NCBI RefSeq assembly: GCF_026410305.1
Contig: NZ_JAPMLQ010000001.1
Location: 248,001-312,000, forward strand
Length of the DNA stretch: 64,000 bases
Source of the DNA: Sulfitobacter sp. F26204
GTDB lineage: Bacteria > Pseudomonadota > Alphaproteobacteria > Rhodobacterales > Rhodobacteraceae
Direction: 5' to 3'
The translations under genes and the position numbers were made by a program. Positions 27,037 to 37,005 of this stretch are shown here, one piece after another; the stretch's first letter is position 1, and the number at the start of each line of letters is the position of its first letter. The notes under the pieces were generated by a model that saw nothing but the letters and a program-made list of their open reading frames with translations, did no database searches and was not told the origin of the DNA.

Positions 27037-29480
27037 GGCGCTATACCCACACGGCGCAACCGAAGCGCGTTGCCCAATACGAAAACGGAAGAAAAGGCCA
27101 TCGCTCCCGCCGCAAGGCCGGGTGACAACAGCATACCCAATGCAGGGTAAAGTACACCTGCAGCGACGGGAATCAACGCCGCGTTATACCCAAACGCCCA
27201 AAACAGGTTTTGTTTGATATTCCGCAAAGTCTGGCGGGACAGATCGAACGCATGCACGACCCCCATGACATCCCCGCCCATCAGCACGACGTCAGCGGTT
27301 TCGATGGCGACATCTGTGCCTGTGCCGATGGCAATACCGACATCCGCCTCGGCCAGAACAGGTGCATCATTGATGCCATCCCCGACAAAAGCGACACTGC
27401 CATAGGAGGTACGCAAGGATTTCAGGGCATCGATTTTTCCCTCCGGCATCACCTCTGCAATGACGGTTTCAATACCCAGACCGTCCGCGACCGTCTGTGC
27501 AGTTGCCCGCCCGTCGCCGGATATCATCGCCACCCTTAACCCACGGGCTTTGAGCGCCGAAATGGCGGCAGCGCTGGTCGGACGCAGAGGATCAGAAACA
27601 GCGAAAACCGCCGCGACCCTGCCATCGATCGACGCGAAAAAGACCGATTTTCCTTTGGCCGAATGCTCCTCTGCAACGGTTAAAAAGGAGTTTTCAGCCG
27701 AACCGTACTGCTGCATCATTGACCTGTTGCCGACTGCGATACGCTGTCCGTCGATGATACCGGTGATACCCTGCCCGGAAATCACTTCCAGCGAGGTGAC
27801 CTCCGGCAAATCCAAACCCCTGTCACGTGCAGCTTGCAGGATCGCTTGTGCAATCGGGTGTTCCGATCGCGCCTCAACGGCGGCGACCTGTGCAAGAAAG
27901 TGGTCTTCAGTAGCCGGATCCACGCTTTCGATGTCAGTCAGCATCGGTTTTCCCATCGTAAGCGTACCTGTCTTGTCCAGGGCAATAACCTTGACATCGC
28001 ACATGGTTTGCAATGCATCCCCCTGTCGAAACAGAACACCAAGTTCCGCTGCGCGGCCGCTGCCAACCATGATGGACGTCGGCGTTGCCAGACCCATCGC
28101 ACAGGGACAGGCGATGATCAGTACAGATACCCCCGACACCAAAGCATAGGACAGGGCCGGATCAGGGCCAAAGATCAGCCAGGTCACAACAGTGAGTATG
28201 GCAATTCCCATCACAGCTGGAACAAACCAGAGCGTTACGCGATCAACCAGGGCCTGAATAGGTAAACGCGCGCTTTGCGCCTGCTGGACCATCGCGATGA
28301 TCTGGGACAGGGTCGTGTCGTGACCGACCCGCAGCACCTCACAGACCAAACTGCCGTGACCGTTCACAGTGCCCCCGGTAAGTGTGTCACCTGTGACCTT
28401 GGCGACCTGCATCGGCTCACCGGTCAGCATGCTTTCGTCGACAAAGCTATTGCCGTCGATCACGCTTGCGTCAGTTGGCACACGTTCACCCGGTTTCAGC
28501 ATGAATTTGTCACCGACCCGCAAGTCGTTCACCGACACCTCGTTCCAATCATCACCTTGGGCGACCAGCGCCGTGCGGGGTTGAAGGCCGATCAGACTTT
28601 GAATTGCGGCTCCGGTTTGTCCCTTTGCCCGCGCCTCGAACCAGCGGCCCAAAAGGATCAATGTGACGATGACAGCAGCCGCTTCGAAATAAACAGCACG
28701 GGTGCCCTCAGGCAAAACACCCGGTGCAAGGAGCGCCACAGTCGAAAAGGCCCAGGCAGAGCCCGCACCCAGTGCCACAAGACTGTTCATGTTGGGAGAA
28801 CGATGCCAAAGCGCAGGCAATCCCTTGGTAAAAAACTGCCGCCCCGGCCCGAACAATACAGCGGTGGTCAGTACAAACTGGATCACCCAACTGGCCTGAT
28901 GTCCAATGGTCCGTCCAATCAGATGATGCCACGCAGGCAGCAGATGTCCCCCCATTTCCAACAGAAAAACCGGAAGCGTCAAGGCGGCAGAAATCCACAT
29001 CATGCGTCGGTGATGGTCTGCTTCTTCCTGTTTTTCAGCTGCGCGGTCCTGCGGCTGAACCTCGTCTGCAATTGTCGCAGGAAAACCTGTTTGCATAGCA
29101 ATCTCGGCCAGTGCCTGTGGTGTCGTCAAACCCGGAATAAACTGGAGCGTCGCGCTTTCATCCGCCAGATTAACATGTGCCGACACAACACCGGGAACGT
29201 CATTGAATGCATTTTGCAACCGCCCCACACAGGAAGCACAAGACAACCCGCTGATGCGAAATCGCAGATCTTGGGACCGTGCCGGATAGCCGGCGGCATC
29301 CAATGCTTGCATAGGTTTCGTGACAGGCTGATCAATTTCGATCGAAAACCGCGCGGTTTCATCCGCCAAATTCACAGCGACATCCTGCACGCCAGAAACA
29401 CCTTCAAGTGCACGGGCAACGCGCGCAGCACATCCCCCGCATGTCATATTCTGGATCGATACCAGCACTGATTTTTGCAT
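27033..29480 (-). CDS. copA: Cu(I)-exporting P1B-type ATPase
   Basis: CopA pumps Cu(I) out of the cytoplasm. The 815-residue protein has two N-terminal metal-binding domains (MTCGGC with Cys14/17 and LSCASC with Cys81/84). It also has eight-helix P1B topology, the membrane CPC site in IIACPCAMGLATP (about residue 458), the phosphorylation motif DKTGT (about 501) and the GDGINDAP hinge. It is the first gene of a copA-cueR operon with a MerR-type promoter at 29513-29543. Confidence 0.96.
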   Translation of the reverse strand: MQKSVLVSIQNMTCGGCAARVARALEGVSGVQDVAVNLADETARFSIEIDQPVTKPMQALDAAGYPARSQDLRFRISGLSCASCVGRLQNAFNDVPGVVSAHVNLADESATLQFIPGLTTPQALAEIAMQTGFPATIADEVQPQDRAAEKQEEADHHRRMMWISAALTLPVFLLEMGGHLLPAWHHLIGRTIGHQASWVIQFVLTTAVLFGPGRQFFTKGLPALWHRSPNMNSLVALGAGSAWAFSTVALLAPGVLPEGTRAVYFEAAAVIVTLILLGRWFEARAKGQTGAAIQSLIGLQPRTALVAQGDDWNEVSVNDLRVGDKFMLKPGERVPTDASVIDGNSFVDESMLTGEPMQVAKVTGDTLTGGTVNGHGSLVCEVLRVGHDTTLSQIIAMVQQAQSARLPIQALVDRVTLWFVPAVMGIAILTVVTWLIFGPDPALSYALVSGVSVLIIACPCAMGLATPTSIMVGSGRAAELGVLFRQGDALQTMCDVKVIALDKTGTLTMGKPMLTDIESVDPATEDHFLAQVAAVEARSEHPIAQAILQAARDRGLDLPEVTSLEVISGQGITGIIDGQRIAVGNRSMMQQYGSAENSFLTVAEEHSAKGKSVFFASIDGRVAAVFAVSDPLRPTSAAAISALKARGLRVAMISGDGRATAQTVADGLGIETVIAEVMPEGKIDALKSLRTSYGSVAFVGDGINDAPVLAEADVGIAIGTGTDVAIETADVVLMGGDVMGVVHAFDLSRQTLRNIKQNLFWAFGYNAALIPVAAGVLYPALGMLLSPGLAAGAMAFSSVFVLGNALRLRRVGIAP

Positions 29481-29512
29481 TTCCTAAACCCTTTTGTGCG
29501 CCCGATGGGGTC

Positions 29513-29543
29513 TACATAGGGGTTCTAGTTACTGGAAGGTCAA
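29513..29543 (-). promoter_or_regulatory. CueR-type operator and promoter of copA-cueR
   Basis: On the minus strand, TTGACC (29543-29538) and TATGTA (29518-29513) are separated by exactly 19 bases, the stretched spacing typical of MerR-family promoters. The spacer contains an imperfect dyad, TTCCAGT and ACTAGAA, with one mismatch, close to the CueR consensus. It lies 33 bases upstream of the copA start. CueR binding is inferred from the pattern and the adjacent cueR. Confidence 0.85.
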
Positions 29544-29553
29544 GGGGCTGAAA

Positions 29554-30570
29554 TCAGGAATTCGAAACCAATCTCAAATGGGCCTCACCCCGGACCAATT
29601 GTGCAGAATAGGTTGCAGCATCGATGTTGGCCCCGCAAACGACGACGCCCACGCGTTTGCCCTGTAACCGTCTGGCGAGAGGCCCCAGAACGCCGGCAAT
29701 CGCTGCTCCGGCGGCGGGTTCCACGGCCAACTTCGCCTCTTGTTGAAGAACCACCATTCCGGCGCAGATTTCATCGTCGCTGACCGTGACGATCGCATCA
29801 ACATAGGCCGCGCACATCATGTAGCCCAGCGGCAATGCCATCGGGGGACCAAGACTGTCAGCAATAGTATCAACATTTTCCAACGTAACCGGTGCACCCA
29901 GCATCAGCGAGCGAGACATTGCGTCAGCGCCTTGCGGCTCTACTCCGTAAACCTGACAGCCGGGATTGATAAGTTTGGTCGCTGCTGCGACACCGCTGAT
30001 CAAACCGCCACCGCCGACGGATACCACAACCGCATCCAGATCGGGCACGCGTCCCATCAGCTCAAGACCTACGCCGGCCGTGCCCAGTATCGTATCAATG
30101 CCGTCAAAAGGGTGGATGAACGTGCGCGCTTCCTCGGTCGCCAGCCGTTCTGCCTCGGCAAAGGTAGCGGCACCTGGGTCACGCAGGATCACTTCGCTCC
30201 CTTCATTCCGGGCACGTTGAACCCGAAACGGATTGGCATTGTTCTGCATCACCACCTTGGCAGAAAGCCCGCAAACCCGCGCAGCCCAGGCCGCGGCTAT
30301 TGCGTGATTTCCCGCACTCGCCGCAGTGATCCCTGCAGCCCGCGTATCTTTTGGGATAGCACGGGCATTGGACAAGGCACCACGCGCCTTGAACGTGCCG
30401 GTATGCTGAAAACACTCAAGCTTGAGCACAACAGAACCACCTCCCAGGAGATCACGCACCTCTGGCGATTCAAGGGCCACTACCGGAGTTTGCCTGATTT
30501 GGGCACGCAATTCGCCATGTCGCGCTTCGATGGCATTTAGCGTGATTTGGTCGACATCGTCTGACGCCAT
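29554..30570 (-). CDS. Threonine dehydratase-like PLP enzyme
   Basis: The 338-residue protein is a fold-type II PLP enzyme of the threonine/serine dehydratase family. The PLP lysine is in HTGTFKARGAL (about residue 60), and the glycine-rich phosphate loop is SVGGGGLISG. There is no C-terminal ACT regulatory domain, so it resembles catabolic or serine/threonine dehydratase forms. It also resembles the hydroxyaspartate and ectoine-pathway eutB-type enzymes. The start at 30570 (MASDDVDQ) is family-like; the longer ORF runs into the manC promoter region. Confidence 0.87.
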   Translation of the reverse strand: MASDDVDQITLNAIEARHGELRAQIRQTPVVALESPEVRDLLGGGSVVLKLECFQHTGTFKARGALSNARAIPKDTRAAGITAASAGNHAIAAAWAARVCGLSAKVVMQNNANPFRVQRARNEGSEVILRDPGAATFAEAERLATEEARTFIHPFDGIDTILGTAGVGLELMGRVPDLDAVVVSVGGGGLISGVAAATKLINPGCQVYGVEPQGADAMSRSLMLGAPVTLENVDTIADSLGPPMALPLGYMMCAAYVDAIVTVSDDEICAGMVVLQQEAKLAVEPAAGAAIAGVLGPLARRLQGKRVGVVVCGANIDAATYSAQLVRGEAHLRLVSNS

Positions 30571-30755
30571 TGTCCGAATTCCTTTGTTGATTTCAACATA
30601 GCGGGTCTTTTCGGTCTCAAAAGTCAACAAATTTCGTGACTTGGCAAAAAGCCACTCATACTCCCTGCATGCTGGGGTATTACCTATTGCAACCAAGGGG
30701 CACAGCATCCTAACAGAAGAAATCTGTGAGCAACGGCAAACGAAGAGGACGCACG

Positions 30756-32210
30756 ATGACAACCAACGACATTACCCCGGTGATCCTGTGTGGTGGATCA
30801 GGGACACGTCTTTGGCCGGTCTCGCGCAAGAGTTTCCCCAAACAGTTTATCGATCTGATCGGCGAAGGCAGCCTTTTCCAACAATCTAGCAAGCGTTTGT
30901 CCGGTCCAGGATTTGCCGAGCCCATTGTTGTGACCAACTCCGACTTCCGGTTTATTGCGACACAGCAGTTACACGATGCCGGCATAACGCCAAACACCGT
31001 TCTCATTGAGCCAGAAGCCCGCAACACCGCGCCTGCACTACTGGCGGCTGCGCTTGTTGCAGCAAAGCAAGATCCGGAAACCCTGATGCTTGCGGCACCA
31101 TCTGATCACTATATCACGCAGGCTGAAGTGTTCTGCGAAAACGTGCGGAATGGCGTAGAGGCCGCGCGCGCGGGGCAGATCGTAACCTTTGGCATTCATC
31201 CGGACAAACCCGAAACCGGTTATGGTTACCTTGAACTGGGCGAAGGCGTCATTGACGGTGCCATGCCACTCAGGCGGTTTGTTGAAAAACCGAAATTGGC
31301 CGAGGCAGAACGCATGTTGAAGGCCGGTGGATACCTTTGGAATGCGGGCATCTTCATGTATGCTGCACGGACGTTGATAGACGCTTTTACGATGCACGCA
31401 CCTGAAATGCTGGCCCGGGTGACAGCATCGGTTGACGCCGCAAAACCCGATCTCGGCTTTCTGCGGCTGGATCCTGAGGCATGGGAAAAATGCGAAGATA
31501 TTTCCGTGGATTTCGCCATCATGGAAAAGGTCGATAACCTGAGCGTTATCGCCCACGACGGAGACTGGTCGGACATGGGCGGCTGGAATGCAGTGCATGC
31601 CCATGCGGAAAAAGACGAAAATGGCGTTGCGCTTCAGGGGCGCGCCCACGCCGTGGAATGCAAGGATACCCTGCTGCGCTCTGAGTCCGGTGCAGTGCAA
31701 TTGGTCGGCCTTGGCCTTGATAATATTGTCGCGGTTGCCATGCCTGACGCGGTGCTTGTTGCGGATCGAAGCCGGACCTCGACCTTGGGTGATGTTGTCA
31801 AACAAATGCGTGCCGCTGCGGTTCCCCAAGCAGACAGTTTTCCCAAAGATCATCGACCCTGGGGATTTTTCGAAACATTGATTCTATCCAATAGTTTTCA
31901 GGTGAAGCGCATCGTGGTGAACCCCGGAGCCGCCCTCAGCCTGCAAAGCCATGAACACCGCTCGGAACACTGGATTGTGGTAGTGGGCACTGCCAAGGTC
32001 ACCGTTGGACCGGACCGCGACAATCTGGATGTCAAAATGGTACACCAGAATGAATCTGTTTATATTCCTCTGCACGCCATTCACAGGATGGAAAATCCCG
32101 GTGATGTTCCGATGGAATTGATCGAAGTTCAGACCGGCAGCTATCTGGGCGAAGACGACATTGTGCGCTACGAAGACGTCTATTCCCGGGGGCAAGGGGC
32201 CAAAGGTTAA
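30756..32210 (+). CDS. manC: Mannose-1-phosphate guanylyltransferase / mannose-6-phosphate isomerase
   Basis: This bifunctional enzyme makes GDP-mannose. The 484-residue protein starts with the nucleotidyltransferase signature ILCGGSGTRLWPVSRKSFPK, has FVEKP and NAGIFMY segments, and ends in a cupin-type isomerase domain (RPWGFFETL, then ALSLQSHEHRSEHW). GAGG lies 8 bases upstream of the ATG at 30756. It supplies an activated sugar for the polysaccharide island that follows. Its stop is 3 bases from the convergent rfbA stop. Confidence 0.94.
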   Translation: MTTNDITPVILCGGSGTRLWPVSRKSFPKQFIDLIGEGSLFQQSSKRLSGPGFAEPIVVTNSDFRFIATQQLHDAGITPNTVLIEPEARNTAPALLAAALVAAKQDPETLMLAAPSDHYITQAEVFCENVRNGVEAARAGQIVTFGIHPDKPETGYGYLELGEGVIDGAMPLRRFVEKPKLAEAERMLKAGGYLWNAGIFMYAARTLIDAFTMHAPEMLARVTASVDAAKPDLGFLRLDPEAWEKCEDISVDFAIMEKVDNLSVIAHDGDWSDMGGWNAVHAHAEKDENGVALQGRAHAVECKDTLLRSESGAVQLVGLGLDNIVAVAMPDAVLVADRSRTSTLGDVVKQMRAAAVPQADSFPKDHRPWGFFETLILSNSFQVKRIVVNPGAALSLQSHEHRSEHWIVVVGTAKVTVGPDRDNLDVKMVHQNESVYIPLHAIHRMENPGDVPMELIEVQTGSYLGEDDIVRYEDVYSRGQGAKG

Positions 32211-32213
32211 ACC

Positions 32214-33086
32214 CTATCTCAGAAAATCCTTGAGATAGCGGCCATAATCGTTCTTTTCGAACAATTCGGCACGCTTCATCAGGTCTTCATCGCTGATCCA
32301 GCCCTGTTCATAGGCAATTTCTTCAAGGCATCCGGTTTGCAGCCCCTGGCGTTGGGTCAAGGTCCGCACAAAGTTACCGGCGTCCAGCAGGCTCGTATGT
32401 GTGCCTGTGTCCAGCCAGGCATATCCGCGCCCCATCCGATTCACACGCAATGCGCCCTGCGCCAGATACATCTCAAGCAACGTGGTAATCTCAAGCTCCC
32501 CCCGTGCGGAAGGTGTCACCTCGCGCGCCAGTTTCGGCGCATCCGCGTCAAGGAAATAAAGTCCTGTGACCGCATAGTTCGACGCCGGCTTTTTCGGTTT
32601 TTCAACAATGGTTTGGGCAACGCCTGCCCTGTCAAAACCGACCACGCCATAACGTTCAGGGTCAGCCACATGATAACCAAAAACCGTACCGCCACTGGTC
32701 TGTTTGTCCGCTTCCGCCAGAATCTCGGGCAGCCCGTGGCCGAAAAAGATATTGTCACCCAGAACCATTGCCGAAGGCGCACCGGCCAGGAAATCTTCGG
32801 CCAGAATATATGCCTGCGCCAAACCATCCGGCGACGGCTGCACAATATAGGTCAGTGAAATACCCCATTGGCTACCATCACCCAACGAGCGTTGAAACTG
32901 TGCCTGATCTTGCGGCGTTGTGATCATCGCGATTTCGCGGATGCCGGCCAGCATCAGAACCGAAATCGGGTAGTAAATCATCGGTTTATCGTAGATCGGC
33001 AGCAGTTGTTTACTGATCCCGATAGTGATCGGATACAGACGGGTACCGGACCCGCCTGCCAGAATGATGCCTTTGCGATTGGTCAT
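32214..33086 (-). CDS. rfbA: Glucose-1-phosphate thymidylyltransferase
   Basis: RfbA makes dTDP-glucose, the first step to dTDP-L-rhamnose. The 290-residue protein begins [16 protein letters not shown] with the catalytic Lys in [17 protein letters not shown], and has [11 protein letters not shown]. The start at 33086 overlaps the rfbD stop by 4 bases. It is the last gene of rfbC-rfbB-rfbD-rfbA. Confidence 0.96.
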   Translation of the reverse strand: MTNRKGIILAGGSGTRLYPITIGISKQLLPIYDKPMIYYPISVLMLAGIREIAMITTPQDQAQFQRSLGDGSQWGISLTYIVQPSPDGLAQAYILAEDFLAGAPSAMVLGDNIFFGHGLPEILAEADKQTSGGTVFGYHVADPERYGVVGFDRAGVAQTIVEKPKKPASNYAVTGLYFLDADAPKLAREVTPSARGELEITTLLEMYLAQGALRVNRMGRGYAWLDTGTHTSLLDAGNFVRTLTQRQGLQTGCLEEIAYEQGWISDEDLMKRAELFEKNDYGRYLKDFLR

Positions 33087-33934
33087 TTTACTGCTCCGAG
33101 TTCTGTTAGAATTTCGGTGAGGCCAGATCGCCAGTTGGGACGATCGATGCCGAATGTATCCAGGGTGGTTGTGCAATCCAGACGAGAGTTTAATGGCCGA
33201 TTGGCTGGTGTCGGATAGGAAGTGGTTGGAATGTCCGTCACCACACAGTTCAGCCCGGCCTGATCGAAAATCGCACGGGCGAAATCGGCCCAACTGCAAT
33301 CGGGTGAACCAGCAAAATGATAGGTCCCCGATTTTTCGGGGCTTTTTATCAACTGGTGCGCAATGTTGTGGCAGGCCCGTGCGATATCTTTGGCCGCAGT
33401 CGGTCCGCCAAGTTGATCCGCCACAACATTCAATTCTGATCTCACCTCCCCAAGACGCAGCATGGTTTTGACAAAGTTGCTGCCATGCGCCGAGACCACC
33501 CAGGACGTGCGCAGGATCGCATATGCAGCGGCCTCAATCCGCACTTTTTCCTCGCCCGCCAATTTGGACCGTCCATATGCACCAAGAGGTCCAGTCAGAT
33601 CAGCCGGATGATGCGACGTGTTACCCTGGCCTCGGAATACATAATCGGTTGAAATCTGTACAAACGGAATGCCCAACGCCGCGCAGTCACGCGCCATCAC
33701 GCCAGGTGCATCCGCGTTGATCAAAGTGGCCAGGGCTTCTTCTTCCTCTGCCTTGTCCACCGCAGTATAGGCTGCGGCATTGATCACCGCTGAGGGTGTA
33801 TAGGCATGAATGGCATGCGAGCATTGCTCGGGCGCTGTCAGATCCGCATCATCGCGCCCAAGGCAAATTACATCGGGAAATTTCGCAAGCTCCTGCGCGA
33901 CCTGTCCGGTTTTTCCGATTACCAGAATACTCAC
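33083..33934 (-). CDS. rfbD: dTDP-4-dehydrorhamnose reductase
   Basis: RfbD performs the final NAD(P)H-dependent reduction to dTDP-L-rhamnose. The 283-residue short-chain-dehydrogenase-like protein has the cofactor loop [10 protein letters not shown] and the active-site Tyr-Lys in YGRSKLAGE, plus STDYVFRG. The start is GTG at 33934, overlapping the rfbB stop in a GTGA, which makes the longer ATG at 33988 unlikely. Confidence 0.94.
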   Translation of the reverse strand: MSILVIGKTGQVAQELAKFPDVICLGRDDADLTAPEQCSHAIHAYTPSAVINAAAYTAVDKAEEEEALATLINADAPGVMARDCAALGIPFVQISTDYVFRGQGNTSHHPADLTGPLGAYGRSKLAGEEKVRIEAAAYAILRTSWVVSAHGSNFVKTMLRLGEVRSELNVVADQLGGPTAAKDIARACHNIAHQLIKSPEKSGTYHFAGSPDCSWADFARAIFDQAGLNCVVTDIPTTSYPTPANRPLNSRLDCTTTLDTFGIDRPNWRSGLTEILTELGAVK

Positions 33935-34971
33935 GCCTTGACCCCTAACCGCTGGCCAACGCCATCGCGCGCCTGCAAGGCCCGCCACCAGGCTTCATTG
34001 TCCAGATACCATTGCACGGTCCGCTCCAGCCCTTGTTCCAGAGTCACGGATGGTCGCCAGCCAAGTTCATCACGAATACGCGCCGGATCAATCGCATAGC
34101 GCAGATCATGCCCGGCGCGATCTTCGACAAAGGTGATCTGGTCTGAATAGGGTGCTGCCTTGGGGCGTTTCTCATCCAATATCGCGCAGATGGAGCGCAC
34201 CAAATCTATGTTGCGGGCCTCATTCTCGCCGCCGATATTGTAACTGCGGCCCAGCGCGCCTTTCTCAAGTACCAGCAGCAAAGCGTCCGCATGGTCTTCG
34301 ACATAAAGCCAGTCCCGCACGTTCAATCCCTCACCGTAGACGGGAATATCCTTGCCCGCCAGCGCATTCAGAATGACCACCGGCACCAGCTTTTCAGGGA
34401 AGTGGTAGGGGCCATAGTTGTTGGAACAATTGGTCAGTACGACAGGCATGCCGTATGTCTCTGCCCATGCGCGTACTAAATGATCGCTTGCCGCTTTGGA
34501 CGCGGAATAGGGGGAACGCGGATCATAGCTGCTGGTTTCGCTAAACATGCCCGTCGCACCCAATGAACCATATACCTCATCCGTCGAAATGTGGTGAAAT
34601 CTGAACCCCTCGGGCTTCCCTGCATTGATCCAATAGGCACGCGCTGCTTCAAGCATATTGTAGGTGCCAGTGATATTGGTTTCGATAAAATCTCCAGGCC
34701 CATCGATGGACCGGTCTACATGGCTTTCAGCGGCAAGGTGCATCACTGCATCAGGCTTGTGCTGCGCAAACACATGATCCAATGCCGCGCGATCGCGAAT
34801 ATCAACATGTTCAAAGGCATAAAGTGGGTGGTCCGCAACGCCAGCCACATTTTCCAGACAGCCAGCATAGGTCAGCGCATCAAGGTTCACGATTTCATGC
34901 CCACGGGCGATTGCCAGCCGCACAACTGCTGATCCAATAAATCCAGCACCACCTGTCACAAGGATCTTCAT
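33931..34971 (-). CDS. rfbB: dTDP-glucose 4,6-dehydratase
   Basis: RfbB converts dTDP-glucose to dTDP-4-keto-6-deoxyglucose. The 346-residue protein has the Rossmann loop [13 protein letters not shown], the STDEVYG segment and the [11 protein letters not shown] catalytic Tyr/Lys. The N-terminus and length fit the family. Start and stop overlap rfbC and rfbD by 4 bases each. Confidence 0.96.
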   Translation of the reverse strand: MKILVTGGAGFIGSAVVRLAIARGHEIVNLDALTYAGCLENVAGVADHPLYAFEHVDIRDRAALDHVFAQHKPDAVMHLAAESHVDRSIDGPGDFIETNITGTYNMLEAARAYWINAGKPEGFRFHHISTDEVYGSLGATGMFSETSSYDPRSPYSASKAASDHLVRAWAETYGMPVVLTNCSNNYGPYHFPEKLVPVVILNALAGKDIPVYGEGLNVRDWLYVEDHADALLLVLEKGALGRSYNIGGENEARNIDLVRSICAILDEKRPKAAPYSDQITFVEDRAGHDLRYAIDPARIRDELGWRPSVTLEQGLERTVQWYLDNEAWWRALQARDGVGQRLGVKA

Positions 34972-35537
34972 ACCGAACCCTCGATCGAGAAGGGGCTATC
35001 GAATGTCGCCATCAAAGGCGCATTATTGTCTTTGTCCGACAAAACCGCATTCCCGCTCAAACCCCAGTCAATTGCGAGGTCAGGATCATCAAACCGCACC
35101 GCACCATCACATTGGGGCGCATAATAATCGCTGCACTTATAGATGATTTCAGTATCTGCCACACGCGTTGCAAAACCATGAAGAAATCCTGCAGGAATGA
35201 GCAATTGCAGCCCGTTTTCAGCGGTCAGTTCATAGCCGACCCACTGACCGTAGGTCGCCGACCCCTTGCGCACATCTACCGCTACATCAAACAATGCTCC
35301 TCGGCCGCAGCGTACCAGCTTGGCCTGGGCATGGGGTGGCGATTGAAAGTGTAATCCGCGCACCGTGTTTACGGCCGCTGAAACCGAATGGTTGTCCTGC
35401 ACAAATTCAATGTCGATGCCGTGATCGGCCATCTTCTTGCGGTTCCAGCTTTCACAAAAAAAACCGCGTGCGTCACCGAAACGCGGCGGGTTCACCAAAA
35501 CGACTCCTGGCAGCGTTGTCTGCGTTATAAAGTCCAC
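34968..35537 (-). CDS. rfbC: dTDP-4-dehydrorhamnose 3,5-epimerase
   Basis: RfbC epimerises C3 and C5 of the keto sugar. The cupin-fold protein has [20 protein letters not shown] and the catalytic His in [11 protein letters not shown] prefer GTG at 35537 (189 residues, normal length) because GGAG sits 7 bases upstream. The first ATG of the frame at 35579 would add 14 residues and lacks a ribosome site. It opens the rfbCBDA operon. Confidence 0.93.
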   Translation of the reverse strand: MDFITQTTLPGVVLVNPPRFGDARGFFCESWNRKKMADHGIDIEFVQDNHSVSAAVNTVRGLHFQSPPHAQAKLVRCGRGALFDVAVDVRKGSATYGQWVGYELTAENGLQLLIPAGFLHGFATRVADTEIIYKCSDYYAPQCDGAVRFDDPDLAIDWGLSGNAVLSDKDNNAPLMATFDSPFSIEGSV

Positions 35538-35609
35538 CAAAATGCTCCGTCCCTGATCGGCTGTGTCAGAACCCATCAATACAAGGGACGAAGCGATTTG
35601 ACGCCGCTT

Positions 35610-35792
35610 TTACGGCTTTTTCTTGGTTTTCTTTGGCGGTGTTGCCTCAGCATTCTTACCCGAGTTCAAATCTTCGCCGCATACCTGCGCCAGAACCTCC
35701 GCATCACTGATACCCAGTGGAATTTGAACCTCGCCCAGTCCGGGCAGGTTGGCGGTACGATAAGTAGGTAATTCAAATGGGCTGTCGGTCAT
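35610..35792 (-). CDS. Small Lys-rich protein following the DUF2793 gene
   Basis: This 60-residue protein (MTDSPFELPTYRTANLPGLG...) ends in a basic tail, PPKKTKKKP. I do not recognise it. A good ribosome site (GGGGAAG) precedes the ATG at 35792, and the start lies 1 base from the DUF2793 stop, which supports real translation. No signal or membrane segment is visible. It lies between the DUF2793 gene and rfbC, and may be co-transcribed with both. Confidence 0.6.
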   Translation of the reverse strand: MTDSPFELPTYRTANLPGLGEVQIPLGISDAEVLAQVCGEDLNSGKNAEATPPKKTKKKP

Positions 35793-35793
35793 C

Positions 35794-36792
35794 TTACTTC
35801 CCCAAAGTAGCCAGAGTGAACAAACGGTTCGATCCCAAGCGGTTTTCCAAATACAGTGTCGGTGTCGGTCCTGCGACATCGATGGCAATGTTGATGCCAC
35901 CTGCAGGTCCCGTGGTTCCGGTCAGTGCACCAGTGAAATAATTCAGGGTACCGGGTGGATTCACAAACATTTCGCCAAAATTGTTCACACCGGTCAACGT
36001 TCCGGTGATCGAAAACATGAAATACCGACCTTCCAGATTCACGCTCAACCACATCAGGATGCGCGAGGGGTTGGACCAGGGGATGCTCATAGACCAAGCT
36101 GAATCATTCAGAATAAACACGTCCTGAAAATATGACTGCCCACTGGGGAACTGCACCGCGCCCGTGCCCGCCTCGGTACGGATTGCAGTTTGGTAATTGT
36201 TTCCATTTGCGCTGACCTTGATCTCAAAATTGTCACTGCCCGCTGTACCCATCTCGGCGCGACCACCAAAACCCGTTTGAAACAAAACGCTCGCAGTATC
36301 TGTTGCTGCTGCTTTGTTCAATTTGAGTTGATGACCACCGCCGGCGTTGTTGAACAATGTCGCATCGGAAGACACAGCCAGTTTGTTGGTGTTATCTGCC
36401 GTCGTGTTAACACCAACCGCCGGCACATTTTGCAGGTCAATGGCACCCCCACCGCCCGACGGTTGCCAATCGCTGCCGTCAAAGCGTACTTCTTCACCGC
36501 TGCCCGCGATATCTGCGCGCCATCCAACATTCGGCACAAAGAATTGCCAGGTATTGTCGACCCAGACTGCAACATTCTGCTCTTGCCCCGCCCAGGCACC
36601 CGTTGCGGAGTCAGCGACGATAAAGCGATCCCCTTCCGCCGTCTGGCCCGGTGGGCTGGTGAGTGTTGTGCTGATCACGCTTAACTGCGTGACCGCATCC
36701 AATATTCGCAGTGCCTCATTATGGGTCACGTGCTTTTGTGCCTGTGCCGGTTGAATATAGGGCAACGACAAAGTCGGGGAGGTCTGAGACAT
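35794..36792 (-). CDS. DUF2793-domain protein (tail-fibre-like or surface protein)
   Basis: The 332-residue protein begins MSQTSPTLSLPYIQPAQAQKHVTHNEAL, the opening of DUF2793 proteins, with the conserved EGDRFIVADSATGAWAGQE segment (about residues 50-70). These are frequent in Rhodobacteraceae, often near phage-tail or gene-transfer-agent genes. The rest is Gly/Asn/Thr-rich and probably beta-structured. No signal peptide is seen. No phage genes lie nearby; the context is polysaccharide synthesis. The start at 36792 matches the family; the longer ORF to 36900 does not. Confidence 0.75.
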   Translation of the reverse strand: MSQTSPTLSLPYIQPAQAQKHVTHNEALRILDAVTQLSVISTTLTSPPGQTAEGDRFIVADSATGAWAGQEQNVAVWVDNTWQFFVPNVGWRADIAGSGEEVRFDGSDWQPSGGGGAIDLQNVPAVGVNTTADNTNKLAVSSDATLFNNAGGGHQLKLNKAAATDTASVLFQTGFGGRAEMGTAGSDNFEIKVSANGNNYQTAIRTEAGTGAVQFPSGQSYFQDVFILNDSAWSMSIPWSNPSRILMWLSVNLEGRYFMFSITGTLTGVNNFGEMFVNPPGTLNYFTGALTGTTGPAGGINIAIDVAGPTPTLYLENRLGSNRLFTLATLGK

Positions 36793-37005
36793 GGGCAGTC
36801 CTTTGTAAGATGAATGAACTCTCAATGCCGCGGACCCTGTGATAGGGAAGTGAACATTCCAAGACAGTTGCGTCCGTATCTTTTCAATTTGACGCAACAT
36901 TGAACCTCTAAAAACTGCGATACTGGCCGCAAAGCTGCCGCTTTCTGATCATGCAGCATCCGCGAAGGCAGCGCAAAACAGACCTGCACTACAGAGGTTG
37001 GAACA

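Noticed and set aside
28275-29471. 398-codon plus-strand frame opposite copA
   Set aside because: copA is unambiguous with all P1B motifs; the opposite frame has His/Gln-rich shadow composition.
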